Shown here: positions 26,944 through 36,817 of the stretch, one piece after another
Layout: the number at the start of each line of letters is the position of its first letter
Position numbering within the stretch: the stretch's first letter is position 1
NCBI RefSeq assembly: GCF_014639235.1
Contig: NZ_BMFU01000001.1
Coordinates: 124,001-188,000 of the forward strand
Length of the DNA: 64,000 bases
Reading direction: 5' to 3'
DNA from: Paenibacillus silvae
Lineage (GTDB): Bacteria; Bacillota; Bacilli; Paenibacillales; Paenibacillaceae
Notes under the pieces: model-generated
Database searches by the model: none
Seen by the model: only the letters and a program-made list of their open reading frames with translations
Told to the model about the DNA's origin: nothing
Position numbers and translations under genes: made by a program

Positions 26944-28467
26944 TTAGATGTTGCCGTTAACTGCTATTGGTACGTCGCTGTCTTCCTCGGAAATCAGTTC
27001 AGATGGCTCATCAAACCACCAGTGGTGACCATCTGCTTCCAGCATGGCATCCGATTCCGCAGGACCATAACTTCCGGCAGCATACAAGTGAAGCGGAAGA
27101 AGATTTTCATTAAATGCATCCAGAATTGGCTGTACCCAAGCCCATGATAACTCAACTTCATCCCAATGTGCAAAAAATGTTGGATCGCCATGCAGCGCAT
27201 CGCGAATCAGGTTCTCATAAGCCTCGGCCAGATCTCCCTGATCTGGAGCAAGATCGATGTGAACCGGCTTGAATTCACCTTTATTCTCAGGATCACTTGC
27301 ATTCAATTGAAGAGTCATGCTTTGATCCGGGCTCATCTCGATCACAAGCAGGTTCGGCTTCGAGCCGTTATTCTTGATCAGGTGGCCCTGGCCAGAAGGT
27401 TCCTTGAACTCAATCACGATTCGTGTTGACTTCTCCTTCATTCTTTTACCCGTACGGATGTAAAACGGAACACCTCTCCAGAAGAAATCATCAATTTGCA
27501 GCTTGGCCGCAATAAATGTGTCATTCATCGTGTTCTCCGCTACCCCGGGCTCATCGGTGTATGCATGTACCGGTTTGCCTTGGATGCTGCCTGCAGCATA
27601 CTGTCCGCGAATGATACTTGCACCCACCGTTTGCTTCTGCAATGGCTGAATGGATTCCATGATATGTTTTTTCTTCTGTCCCACATTTTCGGAAGTGCTG
27701 TTATATGGGAGCTGGATAGCCATCATCATCAGCAATTGCAGCATATGGTTCTGGAACATGTCGCGAACAGCACCGACATGATCATAATAGGATGCACGTT
27801 CTTCAACGCCTACAGTCTCATTGGCAGTAATTTGCACGTTGGAGATATAACGGTTGTTCCAGAGCGCCTTCATAATCGGGTTGCTCTGATGCAGCGTCTC
27901 AAGCTTCTGCACCATCGGTTTGCCCAAGTAATGGTCAATCCGGTAAATCTCTTCCTCCGTAAAGGACTCGCTCAGCTTGCGATTGAGGTCACGAGCAGAC
28001 TGCAGGTCATGACCAAACGGTTTCTCAATAACAAGACGTTTCCAGCCCTGCGTCGAGCCCAGGCCGCTTGATTGAATATTTTCAGCAATCGGTTCGAAGA
28101 ACTCCGGTCCAACAGAGAGATAAAACAAACGGTTGGATGGAATGCCCAGCTCGGCCTCTCTTTGTTCAACCAATTGCAGTAACTTTATATAATCTTCCTT
28201 ATGGCTGATATTCAATACACTGTATCGGAAAGCTTTCACAAATGATTTGACCGAATCATGATCTCCCTGACGTCTGGAGAATTCATGTAAAGATTTTTCC
28301 ACTTGAGCCTGGAAAAATTCATCCGACCACTCTCTGCGGCCCAGGCCGATCAGGGAGAAGGTTTCTGGAAGCTTACGCTCAAGATATAAATTATATAAGG
28401 CAGGATATATTTTTCTTTTGGCTAAATCGCCAGTAGCTCCAAATAAAACAATTGTAGTTGGTTCCAT
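26944..28467 (-). CDS. zwf: Glucose-6-phosphate 1-dehydrogenase
   Basis: 507-residue enzyme that starts the oxidative pentose phosphate pathway (glucose-6-phosphate to 6-phosphogluconolactone, NADPH). NADP motif GATGDLAKRK near the start, and the active-site signature RIDHYLGK near residue 180. First gene of zwf-tal-gnd; pgl (lactonase) is not in the operon. It is divergent from a LysR-type regulator across a 114-nt gap. Confidence 0.97.
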   Translation of the reverse strand: MEPTTIVLFGATGDLAKRKIYPALYNLYLERKLPETFSLIGLGRREWSDEFFQAQVEKSLHEFSRRQGDHDSVKSFVKAFRYSVLNISHKEDYIKLLQLVEQREAELGIPSNRLFYLSVGPEFFEPIAENIQSSGLGSTQGWKRLVIEKPFGHDLQSARDLNRKLSESFTEEEIYRIDHYLGKPMVQKLETLHQSNPIMKALWNNRYISNVQITANETVGVEERASYYDHVGAVRDMFQNHMLQLLMMMAIQLPYNSTSENVGQKKKHIMESIQPLQKQTVGASIIRGQYAAGSIQGKPVHAYTDEPGVAENTMNDTFIAAKLQIDDFFWRGVPFYIRTGKRMKEKSTRIVIEFKEPSGQGHLIKNNGSKPNLLVIEMSPDQSMTLQLNASDPENKGEFKPVHIDLAPDQGDLAEAYENLIRDALHGDPTFFAHWDEVELSWAWVQPILDAFNENLLPLHLYAAGSYGPAESDAMLEADGHHWWFDEPSELISEEDSDVPIAVNGNI

Positions 28468-28581
28468 CTCTTACCGTGCTCCTTCCAAGTAACTCTGGTT
28501 TCTTTGCTGTAGTTACACTATAATACGTTTTATAGCTATACAAGTAATTAATATATTTCACAGGAGCTATAGACGATATCT

Positions 28582-29472
28582 ATGACAACAAATTATGAGT
28601 TATATAAAGTCTTCTATTGGGCTGCCAAAACGGGCAGTCTGACCCAGGCTGCCAAAGCTTTGTACATTACACAACCAAGCGTCAGCCATGCCATTAAACA
28701 GCTGGAGGACAGCTTTGGACTCACCCTCTTTTATCGAAATTCAAAAGGTGTTGCATTGACTCAGGAGGGAGCTAGTCTTTATTCCTATATCGAACAGTCT
28801 CAGATTCTGATCTCGCTCGCAGAAGAGAAAATGGCTGCACTCAAAAACCTGGACAACGGGGAACTGCGGATCGGCGGCAGCGACTCACTGTTCAAGCATT
28901 ACATGTTATCGTACATTGAGGAATTCCATATTCAGTACCCTAACATCAAGCTGCATTTAAGTCATGGCACGACACCAGAAGTCATTACGTTTCTGAAGGA
29001 AGGTAAAATTGATCTCGGTGTTGTACGCATGCCAATCGTTGATCCTCAACTTGAAGTTCGCGAGAGCATTCAGCTCAAGGATTGCTTTGTTGCAGGGGAG
29101 CGTTATGCCCAATTGAAAGGAAAAGTACTAACCCTTGAACAGTTGCTTGAGCATGAGCTCATCCTGTTTTCCAGAAACAGTCGGGTTCGAATGGCTATTA
29201 CCGAGCTGTTCAACAGCTACAACTACACATTGAAACCTGAGATCGAAGTCGGCAGTGTTGATCTGTTAATAGAATTCGCTCGCCGCGGATTGGGTATCTC
29301 CTATGTCACACGTGAGTTCATCTCCAAAGAGCTGGAGGATGGCTCCCTGTTTGAGATTCAGCTGGACGTGCCACTCCCGCCTTCCCATGTCGGAATTATG
29401 ACCAAACGAAACATGCCGATCTCCTCGGCTGCCAATCGGTTTATGGATTTGATTTTCAAGGCACAGACTTGA
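28582..29472 (+). CDS. LysR-type transcriptional regulator
   Basis: 296 residues. N-terminal winged HTH (YWAAKTGSLTQAAKALYITQPSVSHAIKQLE) and LysR substrate-binding domain (about 90-290). Head-to-head with zwf, so it probably controls zwf-tal-gnd and itself (inference). The gap holds T-N11-A like half-sites (for example around TTATAGCTATA), typical for the family, but the ligand is unknown. Ended by its own terminator. Confidence 0.92.
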   Translation: MTTNYELYKVFYWAAKTGSLTQAAKALYITQPSVSHAIKQLEDSFGLTLFYRNSKGVALTQEGASLYSYIEQSQILISLAEEKMAALKNLDNGELRIGGSDSLFKHYMLSYIEEFHIQYPNIKLHLSHGTTPEVITFLKEGKIDLGVVRMPIVDPQLEVRESIQLKDCFVAGERYAQLKGKVLTLEQLLEHELILFSRNSRVRMAITELFNSYNYTLKPEIEVGSVDLLIEFARRGLGISYVTREFISKELEDGSLFEIQLDVPLPPSHVGIMTKRNMPISSAANRFMDLIFKAQT

Positions 29473-29508
29473 TAGTCCCCGGCCATTCATCTATTAATAA
29501 ACATAAAC

Positions 29509-29545
29509 AGCCACAAGATTCCAGGGTTAACCGGAACTTGTGGCT
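29509..29545 (+). terminator. Terminator of the LysR gene
   Basis: Stem AGCCACAAG/CTTGTGGCT extended by TTCC/GGAA, followed by ATTTG; T tract weak but the hairpin is strong. Confidence 0.7.
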
Positions 29546-29629
29546 ATTTGCTATGTTTGGCTATGATGATTTTACGGAAAAGGACAAAAGCGCTTCTACC
29601 GTAAGTATATGCTCACTATAGGTGATTCC

Positions 29630-31648
29630 TTAATGGCTTACAAGATACGATGCGTCCAGAATCAGAGCTACTTTGCCATTCCCCAGAATGGTAGCACCAG
29701 ATAGATGGTTCATTGCTCCAAGATACGTGCCAAGTGTCTTGATAACCACCTCCTGATTCCCGATGATCTCATCTACCGCATAAGCTGCAACTTTATCAAC
29801 CGAACGTACAATGACGATAGGAATCGTTTTGGAGCGACGCTCCGAATTGGCATAATTCAGCTTCTCACTCAAGCGGTAAAAGGGGACAATACGCCCATGA
29901 TTAAGAATCGATTGCTGACCCTGAATCATCTGAATATCAGCTGGCATAATTCGTACAATCTCGGCTACATTGTACATTGGCAGGATCATGACACGACCTG
30001 AAACCTTCACCAACAGCCCTTTGATAATAGCTAAGGTTAGTGGCAGTCGAATTGTAAAGGTCGTGCCCACGCCGACCTGCGTATCAATATCGATGATGCC
30101 GTTAAGCCTTCCGATCTGGCTGCGCACAATATCCATACCGACACCCCGGCCGGATACATCGCTGACTGTCGAAGCAGTGGAAAACCCCGGCTCAAAGATC
30201 AGATGAACGGCTTCGTCTGTATTCAACCGCGCAGCCTGCTCTTCATTGATGATGCCTTTAGCCAATGCAGAGGCTTTGATCTTCTCGCCATCAATACCCT
30301 TACCATCATCCGAATAACGGATGACAACATGATTTTCCTCATGAAATGAAGTTAATGTAATACGACCTTTGGACGGTTTCCCGTGTGCCGCACGTACCTG
30401 CTCACTTTCAATGCCATGATCGGCACTGTTACGAATGAGATGGATTAACGGGTCGCTTAACTCCTCAATAATCATGCGATCCAGTTCAGTCTCTCCTCCG
30501 TGAATAACAAGCTCCAGCTCTTTGCCCAGCTTCTGTGACAAGTCACGTACCAGCCTTGGAAATCGGTTAAACAATTGATCGATGGGCAGCATACGCGTTT
30601 TCATGACCCCATCCTGCAATTCCTTGATTACTTGTCCCATATGATCGGATACTCCGCCAATTTTTTGAAGCAGAGCTGAGGTATCCTTTCGGGCACCAGA
30701 TCTGCTCAGATCGGCCAAGGATGTCTGATCAATCAGCAATTCACCCACCAGATTCATCAGATGATCAAGCCGCTCGACATTTACCCTAACTGTAGGCTGC
30801 ATCGTCTTTGTCTTATCTTCAATTGAAGGGGAGACGGATTCCGAAATACTTACACTTACCTCGTTCTCCGCTTTTGATTGCTCCAGCGTGGCTGCCGTTT
30901 CACTGCTATGCAGCAGGTATGGCTTCACATCGATGGTCTGAATATCCGAATCACCGGAAAGCACTTCTTTAATTCTGTTATCACTTAATGAGGACGAAAT
31001 GACCATTATAAACTGTCTATAGAGTTCATCCTGCTCACCTGTATTCTGATTATCAAGACCTGTGTCTTCTGTAGAGCACGAGAGTACAGTGCCGCCACCT
31101 TCCTCCAAACGCTTACGGAGAATATGGTATCTTGGCTCTTTCATCATACAATCCTCACGAAGCAGTACATGCACAGCATACAATTGATGACCATTCATCA
31201 CCGCTTCTTGTGCAGCATTTGCAGTGATCGGCTTCAACACAGCAGTTTGCAGCTTCACATCCAGCTTTGGTTTGCGAATCAAGGCATGTATCTCATGCAC
31301 AACAGCTCGAACATCGGTATAGGGTTCCCCACGCACATATTGATCACGCAGCATCTTCATCGCATCCAGCGAACGAAAAAGGGTATCAATCAGTTCTGCG
31401 GTCATTTCCGGCTTCTCGGAGCGAACCCATTCCAGTGCAAATTCCACCTCATGAGTGAGATCACTTAATTCACGAAAATCCATGGTGGATGCCGAACCCT
31501 TGATTGTGTGAGCTGATCGGAATAACGTCTGGACCAGTTCAGAAGAAGGTGATTGCTCCAGTGCAAGTAAAGATTGATCCATTCGCTCCAATTGATCATT
31601 CAGTTCTTCGATAAAAATGTCACGGTAGGCAGACAAGTCCATCATCAT
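29630..31648 (-). CDS. cheA: Chemotaxis histidine kinase CheA
   Basis: 672-residue kinase. P1 Hpt domain with phospho-His47 (RSAHTIKGSAS); a P2-like region about 160-260; acidic/Ser-rich linker; P3 dimerisation (about 285-355); P4 ATPase with N box RNSADHGIE, DDGKGID and GRGVGMDIV; and P5 CheW-like domain at the C terminus. Third gene of an MCP-cheW-cheA operon, 11 nt after cheW. No CheY, CheB, CheR, CheC or CheD gene is near, so the phosphate acceptor must be encoded elsewhere. Confidence 0.95.
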   Translation of the reverse strand: MMMDLSAYRDIFIEELNDQLERMDQSLLALEQSPSSELVQTLFRSAHTIKGSASTMDFRELSDLTHEVEFALEWVRSEKPEMTAELIDTLFRSLDAMKMLRDQYVRGEPYTDVRAVVHEIHALIRKPKLDVKLQTAVLKPITANAAQEAVMNGHQLYAVHVLLREDCMMKEPRYHILRKRLEEGGGTVLSCSTEDTGLDNQNTGEQDELYRQFIMVISSSLSDNRIKEVLSGDSDIQTIDVKPYLLHSSETAATLEQSKAENEVSVSISESVSPSIEDKTKTMQPTVRVNVERLDHLMNLVGELLIDQTSLADLSRSGARKDTSALLQKIGGVSDHMGQVIKELQDGVMKTRMLPIDQLFNRFPRLVRDLSQKLGKELELVIHGGETELDRMIIEELSDPLIHLIRNSADHGIESEQVRAAHGKPSKGRITLTSFHEENHVVIRYSDDGKGIDGEKIKASALAKGIINEEQAARLNTDEAVHLIFEPGFSTASTVSDVSGRGVGMDIVRSQIGRLNGIIDIDTQVGVGTTFTIRLPLTLAIIKGLLVKVSGRVMILPMYNVAEIVRIMPADIQMIQGQQSILNHGRIVPFYRLSEKLNYANSERRSKTIPIVIVRSVDKVAAYAVDEIIGNQEVVIKTLGTYLGAMNHLSGATILGNGKVALILDASYLVSH

Positions 31649-31659
31649 ATGAATTCCTC

Positions 31660-32085
31660 CTATCCGCCCAATATCTCATCCAGCTTCAAAATACCTACCA
31701 GTTCGTCTCCTTGTTGACCGATTCCTTGAAAGAACGCCTCACGGTAATGTCCGTGTCCTTCAGAGGGCGGATGAATCTCTGAATAGGTGGTCACTTTATT
31801 GACTCGATCAACAATTAGGCCGATATATTCTTCCCGGTAACGGACCACAATAATTCGTGTGGCTCTGGTTTCAGGTTCATCAGGCATGCCAAGCAAGCTG
31901 CGCAGACTCATTACACAAACAACTTTACCGCGCAAATTCATGACACCTTTAATTTCAGGCCGGCTGAACGGGATATCCGTGATACTGAGCATTTTGATAA
32001 TTTCGTGAATCTCTTCTATGCGAATTGCACAGGTCTCTGCGCCAACAGCCAGTTCAATATATTGTTCTTTCTGAAGTGAAGACAT
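31660..32085 (-). CDS. cheW: Chemotaxis coupling protein CheW
   Basis: 141 residues, single CheW domain (EIHEIIKMLSITDIPFSRPEIKGVMNLRGKVVCVMSLR), linking receptor to CheA. It lies 24 nt downstream of the receptor gene and 11 nt upstream of cheA, which makes a dedicated signalling complex likely. Confidence 0.95.
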   Translation of the reverse strand: MSSLQKEQYIELAVGAETCAIRIEEIHEIIKMLSITDIPFSRPEIKGVMNLRGKVVCVMSLRSLLGMPDEPETRATRIIVVRYREEYIGLIVDRVNKVTTYSEIHPPSEGHGHYREAFFQGIGQQGDELVGILKLDEILGG

Positions 32086-32109
32086 TGTTTCACCCTCAAT
32101 TCGTTGTAT

Positions 32110-33699
32110 TTACTGAGTTTTGAAAGCTGCTGCGGACTGCGCAAGCTCTTCAGCCAGATGTGCCAGAGACTGACAAGTTGCCGCAGTTTCTTCTGAAGCA
32201 GCCGCAGATTCCTCACTGGAAGCCGAGATGGATTCCACTGAGCTCATAACTTCTGCCGCCTGTGCCGCTTCTTCTTCACATGCGGCCGCAATCTCATTTA
32301 CTTTCTGTGATGAGTTGTTCACCATTTCAATAATTTGATCAAAAGCAGCTCCCGTTTTGGAGGACTGCTCCACACTGTCTGCAACAGCCTGTACACTTTG
32401 TTTTGTATTTTCCTGCATCACTTTAATTATCGTAGTAATCTCTTTTGTTGCTTCACCGCTTCGTTCAGCCAGCTTGCGAACTTCGTCCGCAACAACGGCG
32501 AAACCTCTGCCTTGCTCTCCTGCACGAGCTGCTTCAATTGCAGCATTCAGCGCAAGCAGGTTCGTCTGTTCAGCAATATCGTCAATGACTTCGATGATGT
32601 CGCCAATTTTTCGTGAATCCTCTTCAAGCTTCGCCATCTTCATATTTACAGCCTGCATGCCTTCCAGAGATGTTTGTACCACATGACCGCCTTCACGTGC
32701 CGTTTTCACGGTATCATTAGACAACTCTGCCGCTTCTTCAGCGCTAGCCGCCACAGAATTAATCGCGAGTGACAACTCCTTGAACAATTCGGAAATGTTG
32801 CCGGCCTCGCTGGATTGGCTTGTGCTGGTGCTTGCAATTTCCTGTGTACTTGCGGAGATTTGCTCCGAGGACGCCGCAACACTTTGGGAGTTCATTACAA
32901 TGTTGTTGATTAGCATTTTCAGATTATCCACCATACGGTTAAGCGCGACTGCCAATTGACCCACTTCATCTTTACTGGAAATATCTGATTTCAACGTCAA
33001 ATTACCGCCAGCTACTTCAGTTGCCAGATCAAGCATTGCCATAAGCGGTCTGGAGATGGATCTGGAGATGATAACGCCGATCAGAATGCTGAAAAGCACA
33101 GAACCAACCACCAAGACAATGGTTACTGTAAGGGCATTACTATAAGCCTGCTCGGACTTTGCATTATTTTGTTGTGCCAGATTTACATTAAGTTCAACCA
33201 GACTGGACAATGTTTTTACAACCTCGTCACCAGGCGGTTTGAGAGTCACTTTCAAAAATTGGATAAAACCTGCGTCATCGTTTGAAATTGCAAGCGTAAC
33301 ACCTTGATCATATAATTTCATGTAATTTTCATACTGACTTTCTAGTTTACGGAACATTTCACTTTCTTCGGCTGTTGTTGCAAGCGGTCGATAGGTTGCA
33401 AACCGTTCTTCCAGACTTTGACGAATCGAAGCCATGTTTTCCGTGATCCGCGTTTGTTCTGCTGCTACCTTTTCATTGTTCAGATCACGAATGTTAACAC
33501 GCAGTCTTTGATATTCAACTTGAGCGGAGGTTAGCTCTCTGACTGAAACTAAATTGTTATTATACAGTTCCTCCATCCGATCATTCGTGCCTCTCAAAGT
33601 GAATATTGAATATATTCCCAGAGTCGCCAAAACCAAGGATACCACCAAAAACGCTGAAATAATTTTTGTTGCTGTTCTCAAATTACTGAACCATTTCAT
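32110..33699 (-). CDS. Methyl-accepting chemotaxis protein
   Basis: 529-residue transmembrane receptor. TM1 about 12-33; extracellular four-helix-bundle sensor (about 35-185); TM2 about 187-210; HAMP; then the cytoplasmic coiled coil with the hairpin tip IAEQTNLLALNAAIEAARAG and GRGFAVVADEVRKLAERS. Gln/Glu-rich methylation-type stretches are present although no CheR/CheB is local. First gene of the MCP-cheW-cheA operon. The ligand is unknown. Confidence 0.95.
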   Translation of the reverse strand: MKWFSNLRTATKIISAFLVVSLVLATLGIYSIFTLRGTNDRMEELYNNNLVSVRELTSAQVEYQRLRVNIRDLNNEKVAAEQTRITENMASIRQSLEERFATYRPLATTAEESEMFRKLESQYENYMKLYDQGVTLAISNDDAGFIQFLKVTLKPPGDEVVKTLSSLVELNVNLAQQNNAKSEQAYSNALTVTIVLVVGSVLFSILIGVIISRSISRPLMAMLDLATEVAGGNLTLKSDISSKDEVGQLAVALNRMVDNLKMLINNIVMNSQSVAASSEQISASTQEIASTSTSQSSEAGNISELFKELSLAINSVAASAEEAAELSNDTVKTAREGGHVVQTSLEGMQAVNMKMAKLEEDSRKIGDIIEVIDDIAEQTNLLALNAAIEAARAGEQGRGFAVVADEVRKLAERSGEATKEITTIIKVMQENTKQSVQAVADSVEQSSKTGAAFDQIIEMVNNSSQKVNEIAAACEEEAAQAAEVMSSVESISASSEESAAASEETAATCQSLAHLAEELAQSAAAFKTQ

Positions 33700-34185
33700 A
33701 TGATCTCCTCCTAGTGTTTTTGTCCAGTTATGTAGGTTAGCTTTCTAGCCCCTTCTCCAGGCTGAGCCCTAGACAGTATACGATCTATTTCGACAGAAAA
33801 GTAATAAAACTGAATAGATTGTTTAAATATTTGTAATTTTTCACTTTTATGCATATTTTTTTTGATTAAAAAGACTCTTTCATTTTAATATGTATAAATA
33901 TTATATTCTATTCGCACATCACTTTTTCACTTTCGCGAAAAATATATTCTAATCCAAACATATTAGCTCAAATCTATTTTATGATCATATCGAACTACAT
34001 TTTGTATATACCAGTACTATATTCCTTAATATATCTTAACATTTCTTCATAATTCTTAATAGTTCTTTCGCCTTATCCAAAACAAAATCAATTAGTATTT
34101 TGATTGGCTACAAGGATAATAATTTTACATTTTTGTTTTATTTACTTTCCTCCAAAAAGTAAAGACCCAAATTAAGAACCAAAAA
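33700..34185. other. AT-rich gene-free stretch upstream of the receptor gene
   Basis: About 490 nt, very AT-rich, with no credible frame or RNA gene. It must hold the promoter of the chemosensory operon, but so many AT hexamers occur that no single one can be chosen. No repeat was recognised. Confidence 0.5.
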
Positions 34186-34221
34186 AATAATCAAACCCTC
34201 CGAAAAGAGAGCTTGATTATT
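34186..34221 (-). terminator. Terminator of the 221-residue protein gene
   Basis: Stem AATAATCAA/TTGATTATT, inner CTCTC/GAGGG pairing, followed on the minus strand by TTTTTTT. Confidence 0.8.
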
Positions 34222-34232
34222 CATTTTAATCT

Positions 34233-34898
34233 CTATTCCAGCTCTGCCAAACACTTCTCAATACGCTTCGGGATGAGCTTGAAGAGCTTGTCCCAAGTTA
34301 TAAACATCTCCGGCTTCCATATGTACTCCTCAAATTCCAAACTTGGAATAAAGGCTTTTGTTTGCAGATAAGCCTTCACTTTCTGGTCGATCTGCTCGTT
34401 CGTTTGAAAATAATCTTCAAACATCTCATTTACAAGCAAACCTGCTTCTCCTGCATCAGGACCGGCGGCTGTATACAGGTTTGGCAGTAATTCAAACACC
34501 ACTGGTAGCGGTGAGAATGCATGTTTCCCCGGTTGAGAGTACAAGCATACCCGCTGACCCATCAGGTTGGTCTTCTCTTTTAACAATCCTCGTAATATTC
34601 TGCCATGGAAGCTGGCCTCACAATCCACGACTTGCCCGTCATGTCCCACATGAATCCAAACATGTTCCATCTCATAGAGGTGACCAATCTCATAATCCCA
34701 CCAAATTGCATATTCGATCACGTATTGAACGATTTCGGTCGGAAATTGAATCTCTCTGCGGAAAGAAGAGGATGGACCAGGCTGTTCAAACAAAGAGACC
34801 CCTACCAGGTCAGGGTAAAATGGTTCGTTTCGATCAAACAGGACAATCGGGGCATATCTCAAAGAAACTTCAAGCATTTCATGTTCTGACATTGTCAT
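34233..34898 (-). CDS. Hypothetical cytosolic protein
   Basis: 221 residues, no signal or membrane segment. It opens with LRYAPIVLFDRNEPFYPDLVGV, which recalls the start of Vps62-like proteins, and has a central EHVWIHVGHDGQVVDCEASFHGR. No catalytic motif is certain. Monocistronic, with its own terminator. Function unknown. Confidence 0.7.
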   Translation of the reverse strand: MTMSEHEMLEVSLRYAPIVLFDRNEPFYPDLVGVSLFEQPGPSSSFRREIQFPTEIVQYVIEYAIWWDYEIGHLYEMEHVWIHVGHDGQVVDCEASFHGRILRGLLKEKTNLMGQRVCLYSQPGKHAFSPLPVVFELLPNLYTAAGPDAGEAGLLVNEMFEDYFQTNEQIDQKVKAYLQTKAFIPSLEFEEYIWKPEMFITWDKLFKLIPKRIEKCLAELE

Positions 34899-35006
34899 TT
34901 AAGCTGCCTCACTTTCTATGGTGTGACTTCTCTGCGAAGCGATAAGAGATATGCTGGCTCGTCTCTTGCGGAGCAGTATCCCATTCAATATTAATCATTC
35001 ATGCAG

Positions 35007-35040
35007 AAACCTGCAAGCCGATAGCTGTGGCCGCAGGTTT
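35007..35040. terminator. Terminator-like hairpin after the first cupin gene
   Basis: Stem AAACCTGC/GCAGGTTT with inner GCC/GGC pairing, about 70 nt downstream of the cupin stop on the minus strand; weak T tract on either side. Confidence 0.5.
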
Positions 35041-35110
35041 TGGTCAATAATGATGAATTTAAACATAGGTTTGAGGCGTTTCATTCAGACCGTGCAGTTG
35101 TCTTCGTGGA

Positions 35111-35686
35111 TTATGGCTTCGCTGAAGCCTTTCCCTTCGCGGATTGATCCAGAACCGCACTGTCACATCCAATCGGCGGACCAAGGATTGCATCATTTTT
35201 AATTGAAGCAACCGCTTTGGCGTAAGCCTCTTCATCCAGACAATATGCGCGATGAGCCACCTCAGGTGGTGTAGCAGCAAGAAAATCTGCCCCAAATACA
35301 ATATCAGGCGTCGGCTGATCAAAAATGGTCAGCACATACACGTCATCTGTCTCTGCGATAAACCAGTGAAACCAGCCTTTGGGGAAAACACAAACCTGAC
35401 CCGGCTTCAGATAATATGTAATGCGTTCGCGTGTGAAAGGATTAAACACTGAAGCTGTGATCTCTCCTGTGATCACGATCACCATTTCCGTTACATTGGT
35501 GTGCCAATGAGGCTGCACGACAGTGCCTTTGCTCAGATATACGTTAAAAAAACCATTCGCAATGGTTGGCAACTGTTCTCCAAAAAGCTGTGTGACATAA
35601 TTCTGCGGGTCTCTTCGGTAGTTTACAACAGCATTGGAGTCTGCGGCTAATGGAACGTTTGGGGACTGCAAGATCGGATTGATCAT
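35111..35686 (-). CDS. Cupin-domain protein
   Basis: 191 residues with one cupin (about 40-140). Metal-site pattern HWHTN...E (cupin motif 1) and PKGWFHWF (motif 2), as in oxalate-decarboxylase/auxin-binding-type cupins. No signal peptide. The protein at 45373-46212 shares its order and motifs (NVYLSKGTVVQPHWHTN matches DIFLSKGNVVEPHIHQN; IFDQPTPDIVFGADFL matches IFDAPVPEAIFGSDIL), so the two are paralogues. Activity unknown; a spore-coat or stress role is only a guess. Confidence 0.85.
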   Translation of the reverse strand: MINPILQSPNVPLAADSNAVVNYRRDPQNYVTQLFGEQLPTIANGFFNVYLSKGTVVQPHWHTNVTEMVIVITGEITASVFNPFTRERITYYLKPGQVCVFPKGWFHWFIAETDDVYVLTIFDQPTPDIVFGADFLAATPPEVAHRAYCLDEEAYAKAVASIKNDAILGPPIGCDSAVLDQSAKGKASAKP

Positions 35687-35900
35687 GAAGAAACATCTCC
35701 TCCTTAGGCATACATCTCGTTGTTGTACTGTATGCGGAGAAAACCACGATTAATACTGCATCCAAGCTGTACAACCTTAAAAAAAGTTCCTTGCCATAAT
35801 CCATCGGATTTTCCACAGTCCGTATGACAGAAAAACAGCCTCTACCTTCAGTCAGGGGAAGCTGCAGTCTTTCTTATATTCATCATCCAATCCAAACGAT

Positions 35901-36380
35901 TCATGAAGCCTCAACCGCTGTTCCGCAATAGTCACAATCCGCCGATTGCTTCCGATATACCTTTACCTTAGCTCCACATCCTGGACAACTCACTGAAACC
36001 TGCCTCGGCGGTTCTTGAGCCTCCACTTTCGCCTCTTGTTCATCACTTCTGTCACTATTTATATTAATCTCTGTATAGCTGAATGATTGATTACTTGTAT
36101 AATTCACCGTGTTACTATTATAACTGGAGTAATTATATCCGTTATCATGTTCTCGTTCAGAACCCACAGGATCGTCTCCACCATAAAATTGCCTTTGAGG
36201 AGCCCTCTTTTTCTTGAGCAATTTAATCGTAAAAAATATAAAAACAAACTCCATGATGAAAACTAAAGTTACGCCAAAAGGATCACTTTTAATAAGTTTG
36301 TAATTGCCAGATGTAAAAAAAGCAATAGGTATTCCAATTGCATAGATCATAAGGATAAATCCAAAAAACTTTCTCAGCAT
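35901..36380 (-). CDS. Membrane protein with C-terminal zinc ribbon (distal gene of SPFH operon)
   Basis: 159 residues: two N-terminal membrane helices (about 4-22 and 35-55), a Ser/Asn/Tyr-rich linker, and a C-terminal ribbon C-PGC...C-DYC (CxxC-x12-CxxC type). The ATG at 36380 follows GGGAGGAAGT. The last 30 residues are nearly the same as those of the gene just upstream (GCGAKVKVY...ADCDYCGT), so the pair arose by duplication. Confidence 0.75.
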   Translation of the reverse strand: MLRKFFGFILMIYAIGIPIAFFTSGNYKLIKSDPFGVTLVFIMEFVFIFFTIKLLKKKRAPQRQFYGGDDPVGSEREHDNGYNYSSYNSNTVNYTSNQSFSYTEININSDRSDEQEAKVEAQEPPRQVSVSCPGCGAKVKVYRKQSADCDYCGTAVEAS

Positions 36381-36423
36381 ACTTCCTCCCAAAAAACTGC
36401 CTTTATAGCATATTTCTTCAACC

Positions 36424-36795
36424 CTATGAAATTCTCATTGTTGTTCCACAATAGTCACAATCTGCGGCCAGGTTCGGATACACCTTCACTTTCGCTCCGC
36501 ATCCCGAGCAGTTAACTGAAACCGGTTCTTGTGGCTCATCATAGTCATCTTCATAATATTCGTCCTCGTAATACTCTTCTTCACGATCATAGTATTCGTA
36601 GTATTGATCCGATTGCATTCTTGCTTTTGGTCGAGCACACAGTTTAATTCCAGTGACGAGCACGACAACGCCGGGAATAAATAAAATAATCGTACTTATA
36701 ATTGCTACATCTGCTCCCTGGGTTAACAACAATAAAGAGAGCAGTATGGTTAATGACGAGATAATGATTAGAATAATACCGAAAAACTTTTTCAC
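36424..36795 (-). CDS. Membrane protein with acidic linker and zinc ribbon
   Basis: 123 residues, GTG start after AGGAGGAAAA. Two hydrophobic helices (about 3-25 and 32-50), a Tyr/Glu/Asp-rich linker (EYYDREEEYYEDEYYEDDYD), then the CSGC...CDYC ribbon. Paralogue of the following gene. Probably a membrane partner of the SPFH protein encoded two genes upstream, whose C terminus also carries zinc ribbons (inference). Confidence 0.75.
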   Translation of the reverse strand: MKKFFGIILIIISSLTILLSLLLLTQGADVAIISTIILFIPGVVVLVTGIKLCARPKARMQSDQYYEYYDREEEYYEDEYYEDDYDEPQEPVSVNCSGCGAKVKVYPNLAADCDYCGTTMRIS

Positions 36796-36817
36796 TCTTT
36801 TTCCTCCTTATGCCGGA

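Noticed and set aside
36010..36140. Tyr/Ser/Asn-rich segment as a possible separate coding repeat
   Set aside because: It is simply the linker of the membrane zinc-ribbon protein; no repeat unit.
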